Origin: Tenebrio molitor
Lineage: Eukaryota > Arthropoda > Insecta > Coleoptera > Tenebrionidae
Direction of reading: 5' to 3'
DNA length: 64,000 nucleotides
NCBI RefSeq assembly: GCF_963966145.1
Contig: NC_091053.1
Location: forward strand, 9,300,001-9,364,000
This document shows positions 1-10,692 of the stretch, one piece after another. Within the stretch, counting starts at the first letter, position 1; every line of letters starts with the position of its first letter. The notes under the pieces are model-generated. The model was not told the DNA's origin and ran no database searches. It saw only the letters and a program-made list of their open reading frames with translations. The position numbers and the translations under genes were made by a program.

Positions 1-961
1 ATATGTTCTATTCCCCAGTCTTTACAAAATTGTTGAAAGAATTCCGACATACCGGGTGTAGAATTTGTTTACGAGACATAGGGTTTTACATGTAAAAATA
101 AAGAGTTTCAATTATTGGCTCCCCTAATAATTTTACGGCAAAATAGTTCAAATGAAAGTTGGAGAGAATTAAAATTACTGTCTAATATCAGTCTTACTTT
201 TTTTCTAACATCTTGTGGTACTGAAAGAAAGGAAAGACAAAAGTTGACACAAAACAGTAAAAAGTACTACTAAGCATGAAATTGTATTTCTTCCTTTAAA
301 TGTTATTATGAAGGGTCTTTTTTAAGCAACTTCCAAGCAACATTTGCTTCAGGTTCTCCAGACCGATCAATTCCTGCCACAGAAACAATTGGAAGAATTG
401 TAGAGAAGTTTGAGCATTTGATGGAAGATACCTTTTCATTCATCCTGTAGTCCTGTACGACTTTATTTGAAGGGCAAATTAAAAGACAATTAAATAATAG
501 AGAAACCATCTGACAAATACATAGTATTTTAAAAGTCAAATTTCATGGCTAGTGCTACTTTTTAGTATTTTTGTGTTAACTCCTTTCTTGCTTTTCTTTC
601 AGTACCACAAAATGTTAGAAAAAAACAAAGAGTGGAATTAGACAGTATTTTTAATTCTCTTTAACTTTCATTTTAACTATTTTGGCATAAAATTATTAGG
701 GGAGCCAATAATTGAAACTCTTTATTTTTACATGTAAAATCCTATGTCTCGTAAACCAATTCTACACCCGGTATATTGAGTTCCATTGTCTGATCTGATT
801 TTTTTAGGTATTCCGTGACGTGCAAAAATTGATTTTAAGATTTGAATAGTATTCTGGCTAGTTATTCGTGATAGTGGTTCTACTTCAATAAATTTAGAAT
901 AATAATCTACTACAATAAGATAATTTTTGTCCTTATACTGAAATAGATCTGTTCCTACTTA
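1..961 (-). pseudogene. Gypsy integrase catalytic core, split by a foldback element
   Basis: Minus-strand reading of 960-774 gives a canonical integrase core: VGTDLFQYKDKNYLIVV, DYYSKFIEVEPL and SDNGTQY, which carry the first two catalytic aspartates. The frame is then interrupted by the 720-bp element at 52-771 and resumes at 49-1 with SEFFQQFCKDWGIEH, the expected next block. The catalytic glutamate would lie outside the window. Clean resumption on both sides of a TA duplication shows that the insertion alone broke this part of the gene. Confidence 0.8.
52..771. mobile_element. TA-flanked inverted-repeat element, 720 bp
   Basis: Terminal inverted repeats start CCGGGTGTAGAATT and stay alignable for more than 200 bp on each side (roughly 52-290 against 545-771). 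TA is duplicated at 50-51 and 772-773, as for Tc1/mariner-type elements. The centre holds no credible transposase. It sits inside the Gypsy integrase frame. Confidence 0.8.
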
Positions 962-2433
962 GTCCAATCAATAGGGAGTTTTACCTTGCAAAAGGTACAG
1001 AAAAGTTTATACTTGGCAGGTATCTTCTATCAGGCATATTATTAATGTTGTTGAGTTTGCGACCTTGGGGGGTTGCCGCTCGCCCCGCCATACTGGAGAA
1101 TAGGGGTGCAAAATCACATTTTTGCGATTATTTCATTATCCGTGCGAGATACCTCTATCTAAGTTATTATGAAAAATGTAGAGCATGCAATTCTCTACAT
1201 TTTTTGTTCTTTATGTTTTTTTGTCAGATCAATAGTTTCGTAGTTACAGCGTGTATAAATCGAGAATTTCTTTTATTTTTGTATTTTTTATTCTTTTCCA
1301 CACCACCACAGAGGTAGAGCAATAGGGTGCTTTTTGTTTTGATGTGGTGTCCCCAGTGGGTATAGTCCACGATGCAGTAGAAGTTTTTTGTTTTACTCTT
1401 TTTGATCTCTTTGTAGCGTAGACGGACCCTAATGATCTGGATCGAACGGTATAGATGAGCTGAATTCATCAGAGTTTATGAATTCGGGAATTCCTCTTGA
1501 GAATTTTCCTCTTGTTCCTCAGGGTCATCATCATCATCATCATCAAGATCATCTGGCGTTTGCCAAATAGAAATTCATTGATTTCAGGTATTTGTTCGTC
1601 TTGATCTTCAGATTCTGGAACGTCTGTGATTATTTCATTATGCGTGCGAGATACGTATATCTAACTGATTACAAAAAATGTAGAACATACAATTCTCTAC
1701 AATTTTTGTTCTTTACGTTTTTTTGTGAGATCAATAGTTTCGTAGTTACAGCCTGTAGAAATCGAGCATTTATTGTTTATCCGTCTAGGGGAATATCGGA
1801 CTCCAACGTGTATACTAATGAAACAGGTAAACGCCAAATGATCTTGATGATGATGATGATGACCCTGAAGAACAAAAGGAAAATTCTGAAGAGGAATTCT
1901 CGAATTCATAAACTCTGATGAATTCAGCTCATCTAAACCGATCGATCCAGATCATTTGGATCCGTCTACGTTACAAAGAGATCAAAAACAGTAAAACAAT
2001 AAATTTCTACTGCATCGTAGACTATGCCCACCGGGGACACTACAAAAAAAAAATGCACCCTATTACTCTACCTCTGTGGTGGCGTGGAAAAGAATAAAAA
2101 GTACAAAAATAACAGAAATTCTCGATTTCTACACGCTGTAACTACGAAACTATTGATCTGACAAAAAAACATAAACAACAAAAAATGTAGAGAATTGTAC
2201 GCTCTACATTTTTCATAATAACTTAGATAGACGTATCTCGCACGGATAATGAAATAATCGCAGAAATGTGATTTTCCACCCCTATTCTCCAGTATGGCGG
2301 GGCGAGCGACAACCTCCCAAGGTCGCGAACTCGGCTATATTAATAATATGCCTAATAGAAGATACCTGCCAAGTATAAACTTTTCTGTACCTTTTGCAAG
2401 GTGGAGCCACTTTTATGTCTCTATTGACTGGAC
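962..2433. mobile_element. TA-flanked inverted-repeat element, 1.47 kb, with internal sub-repeats
   Basis: Ends read GTCCAATCAATAGGGAG and its inverse near 2410-2433, with TA duplicated at 960-961 and 2434-2435. Both arms carry the block CCTTGCAAAAGGTACAGAAA. The interior is built from three versions of a roughly 150-bp block containing TGATTATTTCATTATGCG, two direct (about 1120-1290 and 1625-1790) and one inverted (about 2100-2270), so it is itself a compound foldback. No coding potential is visible; the small ORFs are repeat-derived. Outside the repeats the Gypsy reading resumes from HPWETVS to VGTDLF. Confidence 0.8.
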
Positions 2434-2435
2434 TA

Positions 2436-2700
2436 ACTGTTTCCCACGGGTGTTCTGTTAACTCGCTTGGTATTAATGGTTCTTTAATATTTGAATTTCT
2501 GAATTTGAGACAAATTTCACAATTTAACACCAAGTTTTTTATGTCATTATTTATATTGGGCCAATAAATACATTGTCGAGCTCGGTATTGACATTTATCA
2601 ATCCCCAAATGATTGTAATGTAGAAGATCATTTCTTTTTGCAGACTTTGTGGTACAACGGCCTTGTTGTTTTTAAAAATTACCTCATCTAATATGACTAG
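2436..2700 (-). pseudogene. Gypsy integrase zinc-binding domain fragment
   Basis: Minus-strand translation includes the linker VPQSLQKEMI, then HLGIDKC-like residues and the HHCC region with ARQCIYWPNI and CEICLKFRN, continuing to EHPWETVS just before the catalytic core. This is the N-terminal integrase domain of Ty3/Gypsy. A frame break lies near 2615 (YITIIWGLI instead of the expected YLHYNHLGI). It is cut at 2701 by the LTR element. Confidence 0.8.
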
Positions 2701-3242
2701 TGTTGCAATAATTTTTTTCTCTTTCTTCCACTTCTGAAATTGTTACAAATATTTTCTTCTTTGAATTTCCACTTTTGATTAAACTAGCAATATTCCTTCT
2801 TTGCTCTTGTCAGGATGTTTAATCAATTTCGAACACAGAATTTAAAACACTAACTTTATTATGAACGATGATTTATTATTTCCATACACTCGAATTACTC
2901 TTAACTCTAATTCTTAAGTCCACTCAGTCTTAGATTCACAATTTCTCTCCTCAACTTACTGTAACTCTCTTACTTTTATACTCATACATCCCCATTTCAT
3001 TCAACCACTCACATTCATTCTAGCTCCAACGGCCAAAATTACTAATCCAATAACAATCGAATGTTTAAACTTAGAAACAATCCGTTGAAACCAACCGACT
3101 CTCCTAACCGACAATTTTTCTGTTAAATCTAATTCGTTCCGAACAATCTATTAGCATTCACTCATAACCAAATACACTTCTACATTTCCTTATGACTAAC
3201 GGATTTTAACGAACTTCTATCGATGGTCTAAAAATTACAACA
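2701..3242 (-). repeat. LTR of the TRIM-like element (3' LTR in minus orientation)
   Basis: 542 bp, starting TGTTGCAATAATTT and ending TTACAACA. It differs from the copy at 4131-4672 by scattered substitutions, so the insertion is not brand new. On the minus strand it contains AATAAA-type sequence near 2870. Confidence 0.85.
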
Positions 3243-4001
3243 GTTCGGCCTTTCCTGACCTAATTGACGACCTCGTCAATGCCGTGACATAATTCCTCCA
3301 CAAAGTCAATGTACTAATAAACTAGAAACTAACAACAAAGTTTTCACAAAAATAAATCATCTAACATGCCTACATTGAGAAAAGGTTTAGTTTTTTTTTT
3401 CTCATGCCTTGACAACTTCCTATGGACCCCTGAATTTTGATTTCAACTTCCTGCGTCGTCCTGTCCCTGTATTTGGAGCTTCACATCTTCCCAACTCCAA
3501 ATTCTTCTCACTATACGGTGGATGTTCTTCTCTTAGATCTCCAGTTTCTCCCGTGGTTTCTCCCGTTACGACATTGCCACCTTCGTCACCTGCCATTTTC
3601 ACTTGTTATAAATCTGGCACCCTCTTGCCTTTATAACACTCTCGCGACAACGTTACACAGCTCCTTAGCCCGTTTCGCACCACTGACACGATGCACGACA
3701 GTATGACAATCCCCCGTAACACTCTTTTTCACTTCACACCACTGAGATACTGTCTTCTAAACGATCTTCAACTTTTATCCCAACAACAATCTTGCGTTTT
3801 CCACCTCTTCAGTGTACTCAAAAAAAAAAAACTCGGTGAACCCGGCCTAGAAGTCCCGTTACTAGGCTTCACCCTCAAAATACGCCGATACGATACTCCC
3901 CACGTACCCGTACTCACTTTCCGAAATACACGTCAGAGTCCTGAACAAATCGCGAGATTCACCATTGAAACTTCAACAATTCACTTTTAGCTCTCTTCAA
4001 A

Positions 4002-4121
4002 ACTATGGACGCTTCACAGGTAATATCCCACTCTATGGACGTTTCATAGGTAATATCCCATTCTATGGACGTTTTATAGGTAATATCCCACTCTATGGAC
4101 GTTTTATAGGTAATATCCCAC
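4002..4121. repeat. Four tandem 30-bp repeats next to the LTR
   Basis: Units start at 4002, 4032, 4062 and 4092, with consensus TCTATGGACGTTTTATAGG then TAATATCCCAC. On the minus strand each unit carries GTGGGATATTACC, which is the sequence that follows the putative primer-binding site. Confidence 0.9.
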
Positions 4122-4130
4122 TTCTGATAT

Positions 4131-4672
4131 TGTTGCAATAATTTTTTTCTCTTTCTTCCACTTCTGAAATTGTTACAAATATTTTCTTCTTTGAATTTCC
4201 ACTTTTGATTAAACTAGCAATATTCCTTCTTTGCTCTTGTCAGGATGTTTAATCAATTTCGAACACTGAATTTAAAACACTAACTTTATTATGAACGATG
4301 ATTTATTATTTCCATACACTCGAATTACTCTTAACTCTAATTCTTAAGTCTACTCAGTCTTAGATTCACAATTTCTCTCCTCAACTTACTGTAACTCTCT
4401 TACTTTTATACTCATACATCCCCATTTCATTCAACCACTCACATTCATTCTAGCTCCAACGGCCAAAATTACTAATCCAATAACAATCGAATGTTTAAAT
4501 TTAGAAACAATCCGTTGAAACCAACCGACTATCCTAACCGACAACTTTTCCGTTAAAACTAATTCGTTCCGATCAATCAATTAGCATTCACTCATAACCA
4601 AATACACTTCTACATTTCCTTATGACTAACGGATTTTAACTAATTTACATCGACGGTTTAAAAATTACAACA
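4131..4672 (-). repeat. LTR of the TRIM-like element (5' LTR in minus orientation)
   Basis: Second 542-bp direct repeat with the same TGTTG...CAACA ends as 2701-3242. Confidence 0.85.
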
Positions 4673-5831
4673 TAATGTTTGCCCGTTTAGCTCTTTCTAA
4701 AACCCGTTTTAGATTTCTATCATGTTCCTCTTGTGTTTTTCCATAAATTAATAAATCGTCGATATATGACACCTGACCTGGGATATCTTTAAAAATCTCT
4801 TTGAATTCTTTCTGAAAAATTTCTGGTGCCGAAACAATTCCAAAAGGGAGTCTGTTAAATTTATATCGACCAAAAGGAGTTGCAAACGTGCATACTTTTG
4901 AACTAGTTTCATTTAAAGGAATCTGGTAAAATCCTTGATCCGCGTCAACTCTACTAAAAACTGTCGCTCCGTTTAATTCAGTCAGCAGTTCTTCAATTAA
5001 CGGAACTTGATAATGTTGTCTTTTTATGTATTTGTTTAATTGTTTTGGATCCAAACAAATTCTCAATTTTCCGGAGGGTTTCCTAACTAACACTAATGGA
5101 TTAACCCAATCTGTAGGTTCATTTACTTTTTCGATAATTTTGAATCGTTCTAATCTGTTTAATTCTGATTTCAATGTTAAAGGAATTTTCCTTGCATTGT
5201 GAACTACAGGTTGAGCGTTCTCCTGCAATACAATGTTTTGTGGAGAGCCGAAGCATCCACTGCCACTGAAAACTTCTTTATAATCATTTAATATATCAGT
5301 AAGTGAGTTTACTGAATTTACGCGTTCTATTAATTTTAATTTTTGGCATGCATTTAACCCTAAAATTGCAGGTGCATTTTTGTCTGTTTCTACAATAAAA
5401 AAATCAAGTTGGCAATTATTTTCTTCCTGATTTACTTTGCATCTAAATGTACATTTACCTAGATTAGTGATACTATGTCCACTGTAATTTAGTAATTTAA
5501 TTTTTGATTGTTTAAGAAAACTATCTTTGTCTGGAATTTTATCGAACAGTCTTTTCGGTATTAAATTTGCTTGTGCCCCAGTGTCCAATTTGAACTTGAT
5601 TGTAACATTTGGGTTCTCTAATACCTGAATTTTCGCCGTCCAATCTTCTTGATCCTTGGCAGTCTTTTTCTCATTTCCTACACTCGCAATCGTGAATTCG
5701 GAGTTGTCAGAGTCACTGGCACTTTCTTGATTTTTTGATGCACTATTTCTGGCACTAATTTCTTTCACTGATTTTTTTCGATGATTCTTTGGATCTTCTT
5801 TCTTGCTGTCGTTCTCTTTTTGCTTGCACAT
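4665..5831 (-). pseudogene. pol: Gypsy protease and reverse transcriptase (pol N-terminal part)
   Basis: A 388-codon open stretch. Residues about 80-200 form a retropepsin-like aspartic protease with the active site KLDTGAQANLI and a later ILGLNACQ. Residues about 200-388 are a reverse transcriptase: LDPKQLNKYIKRQHY, RVDADQGFYQIPL, FNRLPFGIVSAPEIFQ and the catalytic YIDD in SYIDDLLIYG. The frame stops artificially where the LTR element begins, so thumb, connection and RNase H are absent. It is joined upstream to gag by a frame change, normal for Gypsy gag-pol, but gag is itself broken. Protease and RT motifs are intact; the gene is nonfunctional because of the truncation. Confidence 0.9.
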
Positions 5832-6581
5832 GTTCGCGAAATGATTTAGTTTTCCACACTTGCGACATTCTTTTTCAAAATCCGGACATTCGTTGATTTT
5901 GTGATTTCTTCCACAACGGGTACAGTTGTTGATTTCTCTTGTTTCTGGGCTGACCTGGGTTGACTTTTCCCCGAAGCTCCCGATTTCATTTTTTTCTTGG
6001 ACGTAATTTCATTGATGTGATTATTTTCTGTCCCAGAGTTCATCTGTTGCATTTGAGATTTCGTCATTTCTATCATTTTACAAATTTCGATGCATTTCTT
6101 CAATGTTAATTTTTCTTCCTGTAATAGGTAATTTGCTTCTAATTTGCTCTGAATTGATTCCACCGACGATTCTGTCGCGTATCAGGGACTCTTTCAGTGT
6201 TTCAAATTCACACGTGGATGACAAAATCTTGAGTTCCTTGATGTAATTTTCAATGGTTTCCCCTGGTTCTTGATTTCGAGAAAAAAATTTGTACCTTTCA
6301 AACGTGACGTTGCGTTTGGGCAGGAAGTATTCGTCGAATTTTTTAATTAGAATTTCAAATTTGTTGTGTTCATTTGGTTTGAAGTCAAATGTTGAGTGAA
6401 TATCTATACACTCATCTCCTAAGGCGTGTAATAGGAGTGCACATTTTCTTCCTTGTGTAAGTTCTTCCCCTAGTGCGGTGCAATAAATTTCAAAATTGCG
6501 CTTGAATTTGTTCCATGGTTCCGCTAAGTTGGTTTCTTGTAAGTTAAATTTAGTTGGTAATTTAAGAGATTCCATTTTCAC
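5832..6581 (-). pseudogene. gag: Gypsy gag with two CCHC zinc knuckles, frame-broken
   Basis: The capsid-like part starts MESLKLPTKFNLQETN and includes NPWNKF-like W and F positions and EPGETIENYIKELKIL, typical of Ty3/Gypsy gag. The frame shifts near 6160, continues through KCIEICKMIEM, and shifts again near 5930 to reach two knuckles: CTRCGRNHKINEC and CRKCGKLNHFANMC (CX2CX4HX4C), which run directly into the pol frame. Gag binds RNA and builds the particle in this family. The start at 6581 is chosen because the reading begins with the conserved N-terminus. Confidence 0.85.
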
Positions 6582-6990
6582 TTATTGATGGTTGAATTAT
6601 TTATAATTTCTGTCACTTATTTGAATTTTTCACTGGACTGCGCCATGTATCCTGTTAATTGGTTGAGTTCTGATTTCAAACTGGTTTACTAACGTATAAT
6701 ACAATACAGAGTTATGCAACATACAATACTGAGTTATGCAACATACAATACACAATTATTATAATACCACCCACAATACATCGATCTAGTCTATCGGGTT
6801 ACAATTGTCAACTCACATTTAATTGTCATCTATTTAACCACCTGCTTAAATGAGGATCAACAGATTAAAAATGCAATTTGACGAAAGAAAAAGAAAATTA
6901 ATTATTTCTGGGGCAATTGGTTCTGCAAAAAAACGTTTTTCCCCTGTAAATTTGTTATCACCGGATTCAATACAGAAAGAGGAAGAAGAG
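6582..6990. other. No gene; Gypsy leader/5' flank with a short repeat
   Basis: AT-rich, no ORF with family features. Around 6704-6757 a 22-bp unit AATACAGAGTTATGCAACAT is repeated twice in tandem with a partial third copy. This may be what remains of the Gypsy leader, but no LTR could be paired. Confidence 0.5.
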
Positions 6991-7958
6991 AATATAAAAT
7001 AAGTGTGGTTGCACAAGGAATACCTATCTTTAAGAATATGTTGAACGAGTCAAAAACCTGGTACTGATTTCAACGAAATGTTTCCCCCGTGGCAAGACTC
7101 GGATCAATTCGTTTGTTCATGGCAATCGCAGTCGAATTAGGTCTCCAGGTACACCAACTGGATTTCACAAGTGCCTATTTGAATGGTGAAATCGAAGAAG
7201 AAGTATTTATGGAGGTTCCAAGTGAATTCTACGACATACTAAATGCAAAGGAGTCACGAAACAAAGTGCGTTTGATTAGAAAGGCACTCTATGGCCTGAA
7301 ACAATCAGGCAGGCAGTGATACAAGAAACTAGACGAAAAATTAAAACAACAAAAACTGAAACCATTGGACTCCGATCCTTGTGTTTATATCAATAAAGAA
7401 GACGGAAACATCGTGAAACTATGTTGACGACCTCATGGTCGCATCGAGAAAATTGCAACGATTAAAATCAGAACTGTCAAAGTCCTTCGAGATAAAAGAT
7501 TTAGGTCCGTTGAGCTTTTATCCTGGCATAGAATTCACACAAGATGTCGAGAAACAAACAATTACCATGTCACAATCAAGGTACATCAAGGAAACCTTAA
7601 GTCGTTTCAACATGGAAAGGTGTAACAACCCCGATTAACCCGAATAAAAAGATGTCGAAGGAAATGTGCCCGAAAACCGAAGAGAAGAAGAAAGCAGTTG
7701 AAAAGTTACCATATCAGAGCCTCGTTGGTTCTCTGATGTATTTGGCTGTTTCAACTCGACCATACATCGCACACGCCGTGAGCATGCTCAGCCAATTCAA
7801 CACAAACTTTAGGGAACAACACTGGAGAGCTGCGAAACGAGTACTGCGGTATCTGAAGAACACCGAAAATCTACGCTTAATGTTCAAAAAGTCTGGACAA
7901 GAATTTGTAGGTTATGCCGATGCAGACTGGGGTGCAAGTATAGATGATAGAGGATCGT
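6990..7958 (+). pseudogene. Ty1/copia reverse transcriptase-RNase H relic
   Basis: Three consecutive pieces read as copia pol: GTDFNEMFPPVARLGSIR, QLDFTSAYLNGEIEEEVFM and RKALYGLKQSGRQ; then, after a nonsense codon replacing the usual W of RQWYKKL, the palm with VDDLMVAS, SFEIKDLGPLSFYPGIEF; then LPYQSLVGSLMYLAVSTRP and the RNase H start VGYADADWGASIDDR. A one-base change just before VDDL destroys the tyrosine of YVDD and shifts the frame. Several further breaks separate the pieces. No LTR was found and the copy is cut at about 7958 by the repeat that follows. Confidence 0.88.
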
Positions 7959-8165
7959 AAAATTACGGCCGCTATTGTACGGTACCGTTTTGTAGGAAAC
8001 CGAAGCTTTAGCGAAATTGAAAACATATCCTGTGTACACAATAGCGGCCGTAATTTGACGGCAAATGACGTCACAAAAAAACGTAAGTACACGTATATAT
8101 CTACATATAAATGCCAGCGGTTTCCTACAAAACGGTACCGTACAATAGCGGCCGTAATTTGACGG
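7959..8165. repeat. Foldback MITE with GCGGCCGC-type ends
   Basis: AATTACGGCCGCTATTGTAC at 7962 is followed by the rest of a roughly 42-bp arm ending GTAGGAAACC, and the inverse lies at 8119-8160, so the segment folds on itself. It contains GCAAATGACGTCAC near 8061. A second copy, inverted and disrupted, lies at about 26620-27010. Confidence 0.65.
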
Positions 8166-8283
8166 TGGAGTAAGGTACGGCCAAGTACGGCCGCTTTAAC
8201 GGTGGATTTTATTGTAAAGTAAGGACGACCACGGTACAGTAAAATACGGCCGCTCTCCAGTGAACATCAATACACAGTGAAAA

Positions 8284-8583
8284 GTGAAAATTGTGGTGTT
8301 TTTCAAGATAGATGATTTAGATCTGGCTATCCTAGTTTGTCTCGAGGACGAAGGATCATCCGAGGAAGAAACCCGAGGACAAGAATGTGATATTTATAAG
8401 AGGCGAGAGACGAAGGGTGCCTACGAAATTCTGATTGTCCGTCATCTGGTACCAAATGATACCAAATTCAAAGAATATTTCCGTTTATCACCAGAATTGT
8501 TCCATTACGTTTTGAACTTTAAAACCAAGCAATCGAATAAAAAAGCCGATTTCTCCAGAACAAAAACTCGGTATTTTTCTGAG
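8284..8583 (+). pseudogene. Harbinger C nuclease, exon 1
   Basis: Encodes the N-terminal helical region of a PIF/Harbinger nuclease: DDLDLAILVCLEDEGSSEEE, then RRETKGAYEIL and KFKEYFRLSPELFHYVL. A one-base frame change near 8530 moves the reading to KPSNRIKKPISPEQKLGIFLR, the conserved segment before the DDE core. The last codon is split (AG), followed by GCAAGA, which would be a GC-AG donor or a decayed GT donor. The first base of exon 2 at 17399 completes the arginine and gives FLATGESFRSL in frame, so the join is supported by phase and family conservation. Start: first ATG, immediately before the conserved block. Confidence 0.75.
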
Positions 8584-8611
8584 GCAAGAACTATAGTATT
8601 GCTGTTATAAC

Positions 8612-9262
8612 TTTTTATCTGCTCCGCCCACATAAATTGACCAATGAGAATCAAAGCCAGATTCAATCTGTATAATTTTTCATCACATTTACCACATAAA
8701 AATTTAAGGTTAGAATTTTGCTGTCAAGTGCACAATTATAATACATTCATTTTTGTTTTACACCAGAGTAGGCTATTTAAATTTTTTTAAATGTTGGTAT
8801 CGGGGCTATGTCAAGATAACAAAATCAAAATTGTTGGAACTGCCAGTGTCAAATTTGACATTATTATTAAGTATTAAGGTAAATTAGTTTTAAATTTGTG
8901 CAATATTTACATTTATCACTAAATACACACATTACTGAGTCCTCGAAACTATGTAGTTAATTGTAAAATGATAATGCTTGGCTACATGGTCATGAATTTT
9001 GACAAGAAAGTGTAACCTCAAATATTATACATGATGTATATTGTCATTCAGCCACAGTCTTACCATACAACTCGCCAAATTTCCATAGCCTACTCTGGTC
9101 TAAAACAAAAGTGAATGCACTGTATTGTTTTAGGTTTTAAAAAATAAAATGTTATTAAGACAATTCGAATGTCAGAATTTTTTTTCTGCGTAAATCAGAT
9201 CATCTTAACAACCTATTTGATTGGTAACTAAGAAGATGTAATGGGCGGGGCAGATAATTTAA
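8612..9262. mobile_element. Inverted-repeat MITE inside the Harbinger C intron
   Basis: TTATCTGCTCCGCCCA near 8615 is mirrored by GGGCGGGGCAGATAA near 9244, and an internal pair (TTTTGTTTTACACCAGAGTAG near 8750, inverse near 9090-9115) confirms a foldback of about 650 bp. No ORF. Exact ends and target duplication were not resolved. Confidence 0.6.
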
Positions 9263-9432
9263 AATGTTACGTTGTCCTTAGTTTAATAACAAAATTATTA
9301 TGTTTCTACGAGATTGCAATGTCTAAACTATTTACGTTAATTAAGAATGTTAAGAAATTAACAATACAATCCATTAAAAAAAATCAAACATTAAACAAAG
9401 AAAATCAGAAAATAATTAGGATCAAAATAGCA

Positions 9433-9946
9433 TTAATTGCTTTCTTCAGTGGACGTGGATGGTCCAGGAGAGGGTAAATAATTATTTTGACTATAAAATG
9501 CTAATTCTGCATTACCAATCAAATTCCCAATTTCTAACCTAAGCCTAACCTGCTCTTGGAGAGGTAGTTTTTTACAATCTTTGCCGTTGACGCGAAATAT
9601 AAATCAGTCTCGTCTTGGGGTTCTGGCACACGTTGGGATCTACGAGTAGTGTCTTGCAGCAACTGGAGTCGAGCCTCGGCTGTGGAACTTAATTTCCGTT
9701 TTTTAGTCGAACGTAACGTGGCCATTTGGGGAGTGGTACTGGCAATGCTGGTAGTGTTGATCATTTCTGACGAAGATTCTCGCGAGTAGACGTCCTGGGA
9801 GAAACTATCTTCATCTTCATGTCTTGCCGAAGTTTCTTCAACAGCATACAGCACTTGTTTGCGACATATTTTGGCTGCCGATCTGGCTTATGTCTTCGTG
9901 CAAATCTTGACGCGGTCCTTCATCACGTGGAATATTACTTACAGTA
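9433..9946 (-). pseudogene. Harbinger C MADF-BESS protein, exon 3 (BESS domain)
   Basis: Starts after the acceptor TTCTTTTTAG and reads TVSNIPRDEG then a polar linker; joined to exon 2 the phase is exact (GKRI then TVSN). A frame change follows near 9855, and the next open stretch carries a basic KKRKLSS segment and the BESS motif start ETDLYFASTAKIVKNYL; a last one-base shift restores the BESS end RLRLEIGNLIGNAEL. BESS motifs mediate protein contacts in MADF-type DNA-binding proteins that accompany Harbinger nucleases. Stop codon TAA at 9433-9435. Three domains in the expected order over three exons make the call firm although the gene is dead. Confidence 0.75.
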
Positions 9947-10084
9947 CTAAAAAGAATTACTTTTTGGCCTCCTTGCATATAAATGTCAAATTAACATTCA
10001 GATGACATCTCCTGCCGTGCGTAAAAATTGCCCAAATTGTTTACTCTTCAGATACGTTTATAAATTAAAATCTCTTTATTGCTT

Positions 10085-10390
10085 TCAACTATCATAAATT
10101 CTCATTTTTCTCCTTTGTAAACTGCCTCCTAACTGCTCTAAAGCAAAAAATAGCAGATAACCAACCGTTGCCCTAGACAACACATTCAAAGTGACATTTC
10201 TTGAAAAATTTGTCAAAACTGTCAAAAGCAAATGCGAAATCATTTTTAATAGATTTGGAAGCTTTGGGGACGTCGTTTCAAACAATACAGTTTTGTATGC
10301 AACTCGTTTCTGTGCAAATTGGGCTTTTCTAATTGCCCGAGAGGCCAATTTACACAGAACCTCGTTGCATAAATAACTATTATACAACGA
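10085..10390 (-). repeat. Dispersed repeat shared with 22350-22448
   Basis: The minus strand of about 10236-10335 reads GCCCAATTTGCACAGAAACG and onward in clear similarity to the plus strand of 22350-22448 (GCCAAATTTACACAAGAACG). Both translate to RKAQFAQKRVAYK-like and KKAKFTQERVEYR-like peptides, so an old coding origin is possible, but no family was recognised. Confidence 0.5.
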
Positions 10391-10395
10391 ATATA

Positions 10396-10639
10396 TGTTA
10401 GCATCACCCTCGCTTCGCTCCGACGCGCGACGTAGTGAGCCGATCGACCTTCCCCGTCCTAACATCCGAAGACTACCGACGGCCCAGCCCGAGCGTCGAT
10501 CGGGAGACCGCGCGAAAAATCGGGGAAGAACGATTATTATTCCTGCGAGTACCAATGTGAACTATTGTTAGTAACACCTCCTGTTCAAAGAAGCAGAATA
10601 AAGTGTTAAGTGAAGTCAAAGTTAAATTAATCTTTAACA
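10396..10639 (+). repeat. 5' LTR (244 bp)
   Basis: Begins TGTTAGCATCACCC and ends TTAATCTTTAACA. AGAATAAAGTG near 10592 is a likely polyadenylation signal region. Matches 12759-13002 with a handful of substitutions. Confidence 0.88.
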
Positions 10640-10692
10640 TCAGAAATGGGATTGTGTTCTTCATCTTACTTAATCTGCCTTCAGCCGACGTC

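Larger units (their letters stand above)
2701..4672 (-). mobile_element. Small non-autonomous LTR retrotransposon (TRIM-like), 1972 bp
   Basis: Two direct repeats of 542 bp each (2701-3242 and 4131-4672) begin TGTTG and end CAACA, enclosing 888 bp with no gag or pol. The minus orientation is preferred: next to the LTR at 4131 the minus strand reads ATATCAGAAGTGGGATATTA (a plausible primer-binding site), and next to the other LTR it reads GGAAAGGCCGAAC (polypurine-like). Flanking pentamers (actag and taatg) do not match, so the insertion was followed by deletion or recombination, which fits the missing RNase H of the host Gypsy. Confidence 0.8.
1..6590 (-). mobile_element. Ty3/Gypsy retrotransposon relic (host of nested insertions)
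   Basis: On the minus strand this stretch reads in order gag, two CCHC knuckles, aspartic protease, reverse transcriptase, then (after an LTR insertion) integrase zinc-binding and integrase core, which is the Ty3/Gypsy order. The thumb/RNase H part of pol, expected between the RT and integrase pieces, is missing where the 2701-4672 element sits. Two TA-flanked elements (52-771, 962-2433) split the integrase. I see no LTR of this element: the 5' one would lie near 6.6-6.9 kb and the 3' end is beyond the window. It is dead, with frame breaks in gag and three insertions. Confidence 0.85.

Noticed and set aside
306..539. 77-codon minus-strand ORF inside the 52-771 element
   Set aside because: It lies in the unique centre of a foldback element, has no family features and is as long as chance allows.
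3409..3990. Several overlapping ORFs between the 542-bp LTRs
   Set aside because: They overlap on both strands, lack gag or pol motifs and reflect C/T-rich composition; the element is treated as non-coding.
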